The notes under the pieces are model-generated. The model was not told the DNA's origin and did no database searches. It saw nothing but the letters and a program-made list of their open reading frames with translations. Made by a program: the position numbers and the translations under genes. Shown piece by piece: positions 15,368 to 23,264 of a DNA stretch of 35,509 nt (its first letter is position 1; each line of letters starts with the position of its first letter). Location: positions 1 to 35,509 of the forward strand of contig JAGAAS010000085.1 in assembly GCA_017615125.1 (NCBI GenBank). The letters run 5' to 3'. The DNA comes from Bacteroidaceae bacterium (GTDB lineage Bacteria > Bacteroidota > Bacteroidia > Bacteroidales > Bacteroidaceae).

Positions 15368-16096
15368 ATGAAACAGCTGCCCGAAGTCACGAAGAACCTG
15401 CTCATCGTCAACGTCCTTGTCTTCCTTGCCTCCTATGTGGCATCGACGCGGTACAACGTTGACCTCAACAGCATACTCGGCCTTCACTTCTTCGGTTCCG
15501 AGAAGTTCCGCCTCTATCAGTTCTTCACGTACATGTTCATGCACAGCACCTTCGAGCATCTGTTCTTCAATTTGTTTGCTGTGTGGATGTTCGGCCGTAT
15601 CCTGGAAAACGTGTGGGGCCCCGGGCGCTTCCTGTTCTACTATGTCGTCTGCGGTGTGGGCGCAGGGCTCATACAGGAGACAGCCCAGTACTTCGAGTTC
15701 ATGCCTGTCCTGAGCAACATCAAGGCTCTCTCGGCTCTTCCTGCCACCGAGATGGTTCCCATCGACGGCGTCACGCACACGGCTGCCGACTGGCTCACGT
15801 TGCACCGGGCCGTGCTCGACACCTCGACGGTAGGTGCCTCCGGCGCCGTCTACGGCATCCTGCTCGCCTTCGCCATGCTGTTCCCCAACCAGCAGCTGTT
15901 CATCATCCCCATCCCCGTGCCCATCAAGGCCAAGTGGCTCATCATCGGCTACTTCGTGCTCGAGCTGGTGCTCGCGCTCGTTGCCAAGGGTGACGGCGTC
16001 GCCCACATCGCACACCTCGGAGGGATGGTCTTCGGATTCCTCCTGATCCTCTACTGGCGCAAACATCCTTCCGGCAATGGCTACTTTCGGCGATAA
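15368..16096 (+). CDS. Rhomboid family intramembrane serine protease (first)
   Basis: 242-residue polytopic membrane protease. The catalytic Ser lies in VGASGAVYG and the His in VAHIAHLGGM. The conserved loop-1 feature is YMFMHSTFEHLFFNLFA. It cleaves transmembrane helices of unknown substrates. It carries a family-typical insertion after the second helix block (about residues 110-150). Its 3' end overlaps the second rhomboid gene by 20 nt, implying coupled translation. Confidence 0.9.
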   Translation: MKQLPEVTKNLLIVNVLVFLASYVASTRYNVDLNSILGLHFFGSEKFRLYQFFTYMFMHSTFEHLFFNLFAVWMFGRILENVWGPGRFLFYYVVCGVGAGLIQETAQYFEFMPVLSNIKALSALPATEMVPIDGVTHTAADWLTLHRAVLDTSTVGASGAVYGILLAFAMLFPNQQLFIIPIPVPIKAKWLIIGYFVLELVLALVAKGDGVAHIAHLGGMVFGFLLILYWRKHPSGNGYFRR

Positions 16097-17033
16097 TCTC
16101 AAGAGGACCTTCCTCCGCGGCAACATCGTGACGCGGCTCATCGGCATCAACGCCATCGTCTATCTCCTGTGCCTGGTGCTGAAGGGTGTCTTCATGCTCT
16201 TCAAGGTCGACGCGTCCTCTTGGCTCTCCATGCTGATGCTCCCCGCCTCGCTGCCGCAGCTGCTCACCCAGCCCTGGAGCCTCGTCACCTACATGTTCAT
16301 GCATGCCAGCTTCACGCACCTGCTCTTCAACATGCTGTGGCTCTGGTGGTTCGGGCAGATCTTCCTCTATTTCTTCTCGGCACGCCATCTGCGGGGGCTC
16401 TACATCGTCGGCGGGCTCGCCGGAGGCCTCCTCTACCTGCTTGCCTATAACCTCTTCCCCCTCTTCGCCGACCAGGTGCAGAGCTCCGTCCTTGTGGGCG
16501 CCTCCGCCGCCATCCTCGCTATCGTCATCGCCACAGCCGTCAAGGCTCCCGACTTCAAGATCAGCCTGTTCCTCATCGGGCAGCTCTCGCTGAAATGGCT
16601 GGCGCTGGGCACCGTCATCATCGACATGCTCTTCATCGCCTCCACGAACGCAGGAGGACATATCGCTCATCTGGGCGGCGCACTTGCCGGCTGGTGGTTC
16701 GCCTCCGCGCTCACCAAAGGCTACGACATCACCGCGTGGGTGAACGCCGTGTTCGATTTCTTCGGGCGCATCTTCTCGCCCGGAAAAGCGTCGAAGATCA
16801 GGGTAAAGCGACAAAAAAAGCCCATTTCATCGGGATTTTCCAGGAAAAAGAAGAAAGCGCACTACCAGGAGAACGTTGCCAACGAGCACTCTGCCGACTA
16901 CGAGTTCAACGCCTCGCGCAAACAGCAGACCGACGAGATAGACCGCATCCTGGACAAGATAAAGAAGTCGGGCTACAACGGGCTCACCGAGGCAGAGAAG
17001 AAGAAACTCTTCGAGGCTTCCAACAAACCATAA
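16077..17033 (+). CDS. Rhomboid family intramembrane serine protease (second), with DUF6576-like tail
   Basis: 318-residue second rhomboid. The loop-1 motif is YMFMHASFTHLLFNMLW. The active-site Ser is in VGASAAIL, a GASA in place of the GASG of the first copy, and the His is in GGHIAHLGGA. After the last helix comes a basic cytoplasmic linker and a short C-terminal domain (about 270-318) ending SGYNGLTEAEKKKLFEAS, seen in many Bacteroidetes rhomboids. It is coupled to the first rhomboid and followed 12 nt later by the EEP gene. Confidence 0.9.
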   Translation: MATFGDNLKRTFLRGNIVTRLIGINAIVYLLCLVLKGVFMLFKVDASSWLSMLMLPASLPQLLTQPWSLVTYMFMHASFTHLLFNMLWLWWFGQIFLYFFSARHLRGLYIVGGLAGGLLYLLAYNLFPLFADQVQSSVLVGASAAILAIVIATAVKAPDFKISLFLIGQLSLKWLALGTVIIDMLFIASTNAGGHIAHLGGALAGWWFASALTKGYDITAWVNAVFDFFGRIFSPGKASKIRVKRQKKPISSGFSRKKKKAHYQENVANEHSADYEFNASRKQQTDEIDRILDKIKKSGYNGLTEAEKKKLFEASNKP

Positions 17034-17045
17034 AACGCTTCGCCG

Positions 17046-18158
17046 GTGGGAAAGAAAAGCAGTCTGAAATGGTACAATAAGCTCTGGGCCTATCCGCTCG
17101 TGCTCGTCAACGCGCTCGTATGCATCGTCTTCATACTCTGCGCCTTCAGCCACTATGTCCCTGCCGCCCGGTTCCCCGTTATCTCGCTTGCCGGCCTGGC
17201 ATTCCCCTTCCTTCTGGCTGCCGTCGTCGCCTTCCTCCTCTTCTGGCTGTTCGCGCATAAGCGCTTCTGCTGGCTTTCGCTACTCACGCTGCTCCTCTGC
17301 AGCCTGGAGATCTTCACCATGTGTCCCGTCCACCTCCGCAGCGCCAAAGCCCCCGCGGACGGCATCAAGGTCCTCTCCTATAATGTCTGCAGCGGCAGCG
17401 TGACTTCCTCGAACGCCAATGCCGACAACGCCGTGCTCCAGTACATCGGCAAGGTCGATGCCGACATCGTCTGCCTGCAGGAGGTCAACAACGAGTCGTT
17501 CCGCGCCTTTGAGAAGAGGGACGGCTGGATGGACCGCTATCCCTATCGCTCCTACGACCTGAGCACCGTCTCGTCCATCAACGGGCACCTCGTCCTCTGC
17601 CTCTCCAAGTACCCCATCCTGTCGTGGGAGGTCATCCACTTCAAAGATTCCGGCAACGGGGTGCAGAAGTACGAGCTGCTTGTCGGCGGCGACACACTCA
17701 CGCTCTTCAACTGCCACCTGCAGAGCTTCGGCCTCAACGACGACGACATCGGTGCCTACAACGACATCCTCGTCAACCCGAAGGAGAACGTTGCCACCAA
17801 CCGCACGAAGAGCCTCGTCAAGAAGTTGCGCGACGCAGGCGTCAAGCGTGCCCAGCAGGCCGACATCATGAGCGACAAGATCCGCAGCTGCCGCACGCCC
17901 TACGTCATCGTCTGCGGCGACTTCAACGACACGCCCATCTCCTACACGCACCACACCCTCACCCGCACCCTCCACGATGCGCACACCCGCAGCGGCAACG
18001 GCTTCGACTTCAGCTACCACCATCATCACATGTACTTCCGCATCGACCACATCCTAGCCTCCAGGAACCTCACCCCCTACGACTGTCAGGTCGACCGTTC
18101 CATCAAGGCCTCCGACCACTATCCCATCTACTGCACTTTCGCTAAGGACGATAAGTGA
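17046..18158 (+). CDS. Membrane-anchored endonuclease/exonuclease/phosphatase family protein
   Basis: 370 residues. Three N-terminal hydrophobic helices (about 10-34, 44-70 and 76-94) precede an EEP domain with the motifs VLSYNVCSG, DIVCLQEVN, VCGDFNDTP and SDHYPI, which supply the metal and phosphate-binding Asn, Glu, Asp and His. The active site probably faces the periplasm. The only suitable start is a GTG at 17046; the nearest ATG is out of frame. Substrate (phosphodiester or lipid phosphate) unknown. It completes the rhomboid operon. Confidence 0.82.
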   Translation: MGKKSSLKWYNKLWAYPLVLVNALVCIVFILCAFSHYVPAARFPVISLAGLAFPFLLAAVVAFLLFWLFAHKRFCWLSLLTLLLCSLEIFTMCPVHLRSAKAPADGIKVLSYNVCSGSVTSSNANADNAVLQYIGKVDADIVCLQEVNNESFRAFEKRDGWMDRYPYRSYDLSTVSSINGHLVLCLSKYPILSWEVIHFKDSGNGVQKYELLVGGDTLTLFNCHLQSFGLNDDDIGAYNDILVNPKENVATNRTKSLVKKLRDAGVKRAQQADIMSDKIRSCRTPYVIVCGDFNDTPISYTHHTLTRTLHDAHTRSGNGFDFSYHHHHMYFRIDHILASRNLTPYDCQVDRSIKASDHYPIYCTFAKDDK

Positions 18159-18246
18159 TTTTCGCCCGTTAACACGCAACTTTTAGCCCCTTTGAAGCAC
18201 AAAAACGGCAAAAAGTGGCTAATTTTCTCATTTTTTTGCAGAAAGG

Positions 18247-18278
18247 TTTGAGTCGGCGAAAAATTTGTTCTATCTTTG
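18247..18278 (+). promoter_or_regulatory. secDF promoter
   Basis: TTTG (18247-18250), 20 nt, TATCTTTG (18271-18278): a full match to the Bacteroidetes consensus. It implies a leader of about 150 nt before the secDF ATG. Confidence 0.8.
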
Positions 18279-18284
18279 CAAACT

Positions 18285-18432
18285 TGAAAAATAAGCGGAT
18301 GGCCGAAGGCTCCCTTTTTTCGGGAGAAAAATGCCCGTTTTTCCGGCAGCGCCAACGCCTGTTTTTCGTGGGAGAAACCCTTTTTAAATAAGGAATAAAG
18401 TAACAAATAAATATAAAGTAAAGTAACGTAAA
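18285..18432 (+). promoter_or_regulatory. Long secDF leader with alternative hairpins and a 30-codon ORF
   Basis: CTCCC (18310-18314) can pair with GGGAG at 18322-18326 or with the second GGGAG at about 18370-18374, while CGGG (18321-18324) can pair with CCCG (18334-18337). These pairings exclude each other. An open frame from ATG 18299 to TAA 18389-18391 encodes MAEGSLFSGE to FVGETLFK (30 residues). Whether it is translated is unknown; a chance ORF of this length is not rare. Confidence 0.35.
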
Positions 18433-21400
18433 ATGCGAAACAAAGGATTTGTAAAGTTTATTGCGGTAGCACTCACTATCATCTGTCTGTTCTACCTATC
18501 CTTCTCATTTGTGACGCGCTATCACGAGAAGAAAGCCGTCAACTATCCTGAAGGCGAATCGGCTTACATCGATTCAATTATGAATGAAAAAGTCTATCTG
18601 GGAATCTACGACTTCAAGACCTGCCGCGAGATGGGTATCGGCCTCGGCCTCGACCTGAAGGGCGGTATGAACGTCGTCCTCGAGGTATCCGTGCCCGACG
18701 TTGTCGACGCCCTTGCCGACCACAAGCAGGACGAGAACTTCAAGAGCGCCCTCGCCACAGCCTCCAAGCAGGCCGTCACCAGCAACGACGATTTCATCAC
18801 ACTGTTTATCAGAGAATACAAACGTCTGAACCCCGAAGGCTCGCTGGCAGAGCTCTTTGCCACCCAGCAGCTGAAAGATAAGGTGAACACCAAGTCCACC
18901 GACAAGGAAGTGGAGAGCGTCATCCGCTCCGAGGTGCAGGACGCCATCGACAACTCGTTCAACGTCCTCCGCACCCGTATCGACCGCTTCGGTGTGGCCC
19001 AGCCCAACATCCAGAAACTGGAGGGCACCATGGGACGCATCATGATCGAGCTCCCCGGCGTGAAGGAGCCCGAGCGCGTGCGTAACCTCCTGCAGGGAAG
19101 CGCCAACCTCGAGTTCTGGGAGACCTACGCCTCGTCCGACGTCTACGCAGCCCTCGCTGCCGCCGACGCCAAGCTGCGCGACATCCTCGCCCTCGAGCAG
19201 GGCGAAGCACCCGCTGCTGAAGAGGCTGCACCCGCTGAAGAGCCCGCTGCCGAGCAGGCCGTCGTAGCCGAGGACACCACCAAGACCGACGACCTCGACC
19301 TCTCGTCCCTCACGGGTGACAAGAAGAGCGACAGCACTGAAGAGTCCGTTGTCACCGAACAGATGAAGCGCGAGCACCCGCTGCTCAGCCTCCTGCAAGC
19401 CTACAACAACGCCTACTGCATCGCCGGTATCGCCCGCCACAAGGATATGGACGCCATCGACGAGATGCTCTCCCGCAAAGAAGTGCAAGACCTGCTGCCC
19501 AAGGACCTCCTCCTGAAGTGGGGCGTTTCTCCTATGGACGAGAAGAGCCAGGTGTACGAGCTCTACGCCATCAAGTCCACCGAGCGTAACGGACGCGCAC
19601 CTCTCGAGGGCGACGTCATCGTCAACGCTAAGGACGACTACGACCAGAACGGCCGTCCCGACGTGAGCATGTCGATGAACACCGAAGGCAGCCGCCGCTG
19701 GGCACAGATCACCAAGAACAATATCGGTAAGGCTGTCGCTATCGTCCTCGACGACCGTGTGTACAGCGCTCCTACCGTTCAGAACGAGATCAGCGGAGGC
19801 AACTCGCAGATCACCGGCAACTTCACCCAGAAGCAGACCAAGGACCTTGCCAACGTGCTCAACTCCGGTAAGATGCCGGCTCCTGCAAAGATCGTTCAGG
19901 AAGATATCGTTGGTCCTTCACTCGGTGCACAGTCCATCCGTCAGGGTGTGTGGTCGTTCATCATCGCCTTCATCATCCTGATGTTCTACATGTGCTTCAT
20001 GTACGGCTGGATTCCCGGTCTCATTGCCGACGGCGCTCTGCTGTTCAACCTCTTCTTCACTCTTGGCATCCTCAGCTCCTTCCAGGCAGCCCTCACGATG
20101 TCAGGTATCGCCGGTATGGTGCTCACGCTGGGTATGGCCGTCGACGCCAACGTGCTCATCTACGAGCGCGCCAAGGAAGAGCTGCGCGCAGGCAAGCAAG
20201 TGAAGGCAGCCCTGAAGGATGGTTACAAGAACGCCTTCTCGGCCATCTTCGACTCCAACTTCACCTCCATCATCACGGGTATCATCCTGTTCGTGTTCGG
20301 CACAGGCCCCATCCGCGGCTTCGCCACCACCCTCATGATCGGTATCGTCTGCTCGTTCTTCACCGCCGTGTTCCTCACCCGCATCGTGTACGAGCACTTC
20401 CTCAACAAGGACAAGCTCACCAACCTCACCTTCTCCACACCGTTTGCCAAGAAGGTGATGCCCGAGAATACTCACTTCGACTTCATGGGCAAGAAGCGCA
20501 TCTCGTTTGCTGTCTTCGGCCTTCTCATCGTCATCTTCGCTGCCGCCTACGCCCTCCGCGGCTTCGACCGCAGTATCGACTTCACGGGTGGACGTAACTT
20601 CACCGTGCAGTTCGAGAACCCCGTAAGCCCCGAGCAGGTTAACTCGCTGCTTGCCGACAAGGTCGACAACGCCAACCTGAGCGTCATCGCCCTCGGCACC
20701 GACGGCAAGACCGTCCGCATCAGCACCAACTATCGCATCGAGGACGATGCCGACGACATCGACACCCAGATCGAGAGATTCCTCTTCGACGCCCTCAAGA
20801 GCGGCAACCTGCTGAGCAGCGACCTCGACTTCGAGACCTTCATCAACCACGAGAACCGCACCGGCGGCTCCATCATCAGCAGCCAGAAGGTAGGCCCCTC
20901 CATTGCCAGCGACATCACCAAGGGAGCCATCATCTCCGTCATCCTGGCACTCATCGCCATCTTCCTCTACATCCTGCTGCGCTTCCGCAACGTCGCCTAC
21001 AGCCTCGGAGCCATCGGAGCCCTCGTTGTCGACACCATCATGATCCTCGGCATGTACGCCCTGCTACACGGCGTCCTCCCGTTCTCCATGGAGCTCGACC
21101 AGACCTTCATCGGTGCCATCCTGACGGCCATCGGTTACTCCATCAACGACAAGGTGGTTATCTTCGACCGTATCCGTGAGAACCGCAAGCTCTATCCGAA
21201 GCGCGAGATCCGCCAGCTGTTCAACGACTCGCTCAACAGCACGTTGGCACGTACCATCAACACCTCGGTCAGCACCCTCATCGTGCTCCTCTGCATCCTC
21301 TTCATCGGTGGTTCCACCATCAAGAGTTTCGCATTCGCCATGATCCTCGGTGTTGTCTTCGGTACCCTCTCCTCCATCTTCCTGGCTGCGCCCATCGCAC

Positions 21401-21450
21401 AGCTCACCATGAAGAAGAGAGGCCAGAAGGCCGTAGAGGCAAAGAACTAA
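18433..21450 (+). CDS. secDF: Protein translocase subunit SecDF (fused SecD and SecF)
   Basis: 1005-residue proton-driven accessory of the Sec translocon. The SecD half starts with a helix (about 8-28) and the motif GLGLDLKGGMNVVLEV. The large periplasmic P1 domain holds an Ala/Glu-rich low-complexity stretch (about 258-305). GMAVDANVLIYERAKEEL is the SecD TM4 signature. The SecF half starts near residue 680 with FDFMGKKR, DFTGGRNF and later GYSINDKVVIFDRIRENR. Twelve helices are expected. Fusion of the two halves is usual in Bacteroidetes. A consensus promoter precedes it and a strong terminator follows. Confidence 0.96.
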   Translation: MRNKGFVKFIAVALTIICLFYLSFSFVTRYHEKKAVNYPEGESAYIDSIMNEKVYLGIYDFKTCREMGIGLGLDLKGGMNVVLEVSVPDVVDALADHKQDENFKSALATASKQAVTSNDDFITLFIREYKRLNPEGSLAELFATQQLKDKVNTKSTDKEVESVIRSEVQDAIDNSFNVLRTRIDRFGVAQPNIQKLEGTMGRIMIELPGVKEPERVRNLLQGSANLEFWETYASSDVYAALAAADAKLRDILALEQGEAPAAEEAAPAEEPAAEQAVVAEDTTKTDDLDLSSLTGDKKSDSTEESVVTEQMKREHPLLSLLQAYNNAYCIAGIARHKDMDAIDEMLSRKEVQDLLPKDLLLKWGVSPMDEKSQVYELYAIKSTERNGRAPLEGDVIVNAKDDYDQNGRPDVSMSMNTEGSRRWAQITKNNIGKAVAIVLDDRVYSAPTVQNEISGGNSQITGNFTQKQTKDLANVLNSGKMPAPAKIVQEDIVGPSLGAQSIRQGVWSFIIAFIILMFYMCFMYGWIPGLIADGALLFNLFFTLGILSSFQAALTMSGIAGMVLTLGMAVDANVLIYERAKEELRAGKQVKAALKDGYKNAFSAIFDSNFTSIITGIILFVFGTGPIRGFATTLMIGIVCSFFTAVFLTRIVYEHFLNKDKLTNLTFSTPFAKKVMPENTHFDFMGKKRISFAVFGLLIVIFAAAYALRGFDRSIDFTGGRNFTVQFENPVSPEQVNSLLADKVDNANLSVIALGTDGKTVRISTNYRIEDDADDIDTQIERFLFDALKSGNLLSSDLDFETFINHENRTGGSIISSQKVGPSIASDITKGAIISVILALIAIFLYILLRFRNVAYSLGAIGALVVDTIMILGMYALLHGVLPFSMELDQTFIGAILTAIGYSINDKVVIFDRIRENRKLYPKREIRQLFNDSLNSTLARTINTSVSTLIVLLCILFIGGSTIKSFAFAMILGVVFGTLSSIFLAAPIAQLTMKKRGQKAVEAKN

Positions 21451-21478
21451 CATTCCTTTACCCCACACCCTATAACGC

Positions 21479-21514
21479 AAGAAGGCCCGCCCCACCGGCA
21501 GGCCTTCTTCTTTT
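21479..21514 (+). terminator. secDF terminator
   Basis: AAGAAGGCC (21479-21487) pairs perfectly with GGCCTTCTT (21501-21509) around a 13-nt loop, followed by CTTTTG. Confidence 0.9.
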
Positions 21515-21646
21515 GTTTCCCCTAAACGGATCACATGAATTTGTGAAGCCGTTTCTTGTGTTTTATAGTACATGTTTGGTATATGTTCTACCTTTTCACG
21601 CTGCCGTACCTTCGCTCGGAAGAAAATAGAAAAAATTTGTTTTTTA

Positions 21647-21763
21647 TTTGTTTTTTCCGCTCGCTTATTCGTACCTTTAACCTTAGGTTTTAGGTACTTC
21701 CGCTCGGGAGAAAAAAATATATACGGATTTATTTGTTTTTCCGCTCGCTTATTCGTACCTTTG
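21647..21763 (+). promoter_or_regulatory. Tandem duplicated promoters without an intact gene
   Basis: Promoter 1 is TTTG (21647-21650), 21 nt, TACCTTTA (21672-21679). Promoter 2 is TTTG (21732-21735), 20 nt, TACCTTTG (21756-21763). The two share CCGCTCGCTTATTCGTACC and an upstream GCTCGG(A/G)AGAAAA block, so an 84-bp unit is duplicated. A third degenerate -7 (TACCTTCG) sits at 21606-21613. The next intact plus-strand gene starts 3.4 kb away. Confidence 0.7.
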
Positions 21764-21767
21764 CAGT

Positions 21768-22000
21768 AGTCCAGTGGGACTAATTCAGCTTCATCCCTCG
21801 CGACTTGGGATAGCAGATAGAAGAAGGTAAAAAGGCCTGCCCCCGTAGAGCTATCAGCTCCGAAACGGAAGGGTAGCACAGAGGCAAGCAGGTAGAGAAG
21901 CTGGTGCGCTAGGTTGGCAACATCGCCCAGAAAGTGCTCAAGGAGGTCATCTACGCTAACGAGAAATAAGCCTGTCACGCGTGATGATAGCCTTGTAGGG
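21768..22000 (+). ncRNA. Possible structured transcript or decayed gene behind the orphan promoters
   Basis: Hairpins begin at the predicted transcription start: AGTCC-AGTG-GGACT (21768-21781), ATCCC...GGGAT, GAGCT-ATC-AGCTC (21848-21860) and CCG-AAA-CGG. The 3' part has coding-like remains broken by stops. A non-coding RNA or the leader and remnant of a lost gene are both possible. Confidence 0.3.
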
Positions 22001-22035
22001 AAATAAAACCTTAACAAACAAGCAATTATGAGCCA

Positions 22036-22191
22036 AGCGTGACAGTTGTGACAGTTCCAATTAGAAAAAAAGAGGTATGCACACTCCTTCTATTCCTTTA
22101 TAATTAATTAATATTTAATTAGTTAAATATAAAAAGAGAGAAGTGGATACCCTCAAAAAAAATAACTGTCATCTGTCACAACTGTCACGCT
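22036..22191. repeat. 19-bp perfect inverted repeat with TGTCA boxes around an AT-rich core
   Basis: Left arm AGCGTGACAGTTGTGACAG (22036-22054) is the exact reverse complement of the right arm CTGTCACAACTGTCACGCT (22173-22191). The right arm is preceded by another CTGTCA, giving three TGTCA boxes. The 118-bp core is A/T-rich with several TTAATTAA-like steps. It could be the remains of a small mobile element or a regulator-binding site. No transposase or target duplication was recognised. Confidence 0.75.
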
Positions 22192-22518
22192 CTTAGCCAT
22201 TCACTAACCTAAAATGCTATAAAACAACGAGATACGACGTTGCTGACTCCTCTCTGAGGGGCATTGACCTACCTCAAAAAGGACAATTATGCTTCATTTT
22301 GCTCCTCTAAAAGGCCCTAAATGGCATGCAAAAACCCCTTGTTCCGATGATTTTCCCTGCACTTGCGGCACATTTGAGTGAAGTAAACTTCATGCTCATC
22401 GACAGCAAATGGCATAATGTTGCGGGAAAATAGGGCATCGGATAGCGCTTTCAGGCATCGGAAAGGCTCAACAGACCCATCTTATAGAGGCGGTGATGCG
22501 CTCGTTCCGCGAATACCG

Positions 22519-22755
22519 CTATTCTTCCTGCCAAGCCGTCACGCTTCCTCTCCAAAGCCCTCGCTTTTGCTCTTTCCTTTTTTGACGGGCAAGGGAGAAA
22601 AGAAAACAGCCGCTTCCAATCCGCAACTTGCCAACTTGCAAAAAAACGACCCCCGTTTTCCTGAACCCACCCCCCGTTTTCGCCACTCGACACCCCCGTT
22701 TTCTGATGTCAAGGTCCCATTTCGCAACCTTAAAACCCGTTTTCGCGACCTTCAT
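22519..22755 (-). CDS. Small ORF made of heptapeptide repeats (doubtful gene)
   Basis: 78 codons starting MKVAKTGFKVAKWDLD. The first 45 residues are heptads of the type VAKTGFK, VAKWDLD, IRKRGCR, VAKTGGG, FRKTGVV, matching a 20-22-bp DNA repeat whose core on the plus strand is CCCCGTTTTC (starts at 22651, 22672, 22694 and variants at 22715 and 22735). No promoter box was found and no family is recognised. The repeat may be DNA-level rather than coding. A longer frame on the opposite strand (22417-22815) is equally unsupported. Confidence 0.2.
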   Translation of the reverse strand: MKVAKTGFKVAKWDLDIRKRGCRVAKTGGGFRKTGVVFLQVGKLRIGSGCFLFSLARQKRKEQKRGLWRGSVTAWQEE

Positions 22756-22765
22756 TCCGCACTTT
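22640..22765. repeat. About 21-bp degenerate tandem repeats, family B
   Basis: Six units with the core CCC(G/A)TTTTC(G/C), spaced 20-22 bp, with variable sequence between cores. The period equals seven codons. Confidence 0.7.
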
Positions 22766-22837
22766 CATTCTATAACAAGTCTGTTTTTCCAAGTCGCGAC
22801 AGAGGAAGAGCATAGAAATATGCTCAAAAAAACTTTT

Positions 22838-22880
22838 TTCCCTTCTTCATACGGCGAGATTCCTTCTCGAAAATTCTTTT
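22838..22880. repeat. 21-bp repeats, family A (second intergenic copy)
   Basis: The segment CTTCATACGGCGAGATTC at 22845-22862 is identical to 9268-9285. It is followed by a CTTCTCGAAAATTC unit similar to 9244-9260, so the same units occur in a different order. Confidence 0.75.
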
Positions 22881-22970
22881 TTCTCCTAGCAAAAAACGTT
22901 TTCCCTTGCTGCCAAAAACCGTACGTGCAACGACGATGACCTGCAGCACGCAGGGAAGGGGATAAAACAA

Positions 22971-23055
22971 AAAAGGGAAACCTCACAGCCTCCCTTTTCT
23001 TAACCTAAACCTTAACTTAATGTCTTTACCATTAATTTGTACGGCAAAGTTTATG
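22971..23055 (-). ncRNA. Possible small minus-strand transcript with terminator
   Basis: Read on the minus strand: a -7-like ATAAACTTTG (near 23046-23055), then TTAATG-GTAAAGA-CATTAA hairpin, then AAAAGGGA (22998-22991) pairing with TCCCTTTT (22978-22971) followed by TTGTTTT, a terminator. The unit is about 80 nt and has no ORF. The promoter match is imperfect. Confidence 0.3.
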
Positions 23056-23140
23056 GTTTTTTATGTTTAAAAAAAGGAGGAGCAGCGATTTTAACACGAA
23101 TTTATAATAATTTATGGTTTTTTAACTGAAAGGAGGCAAA

Positions 23141-23240
23141 ATAACGATACGGCACTGCGTGCCTACGATACATTTCATTACGATAACGATGACGATACGG
23201 TGCTTTGCACCTACGATAGCGATGGCGATAGCGAAAACCA
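23141..23240. repeat. ACGATA-rich tract carrying two compensating mini-hairpins
   Basis: Repeats of ACGATA, CGATAAC and GCGATGGCGATA flank GGCAC-TGC-GTGCC (23151-23163) and GGTGC-TTT-GCACC (23199-23211). The two palindromes share CGATAC before and TACGATA after, and differ by paired changes in the stem. Confidence 0.75.
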
Positions 23241-23264
23241 ATTAAACAATTAACCGATTCAACA

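Noticed and set aside
21768-21900. tRNA-like cluster of short hairpins
   Set aside because: No T-loop GTTCRA, anticodon arm geometry or CCA-end arrangement.
21064-22017. 317-codon minus-strand frame with repeated KGTNKRAEK
   Set aside because: It runs antisense through secDF and its terminator into the duplicated promoter unit. The repeated peptide is just that DNA duplication read in a frame.
22417-22815. 132-codon plus-strand frame as a gene
   Set aside because: Low-complexity, Pro/Arg/Ser-rich translation of the 21-bp repeat tract with no recognisable domain or promoter.
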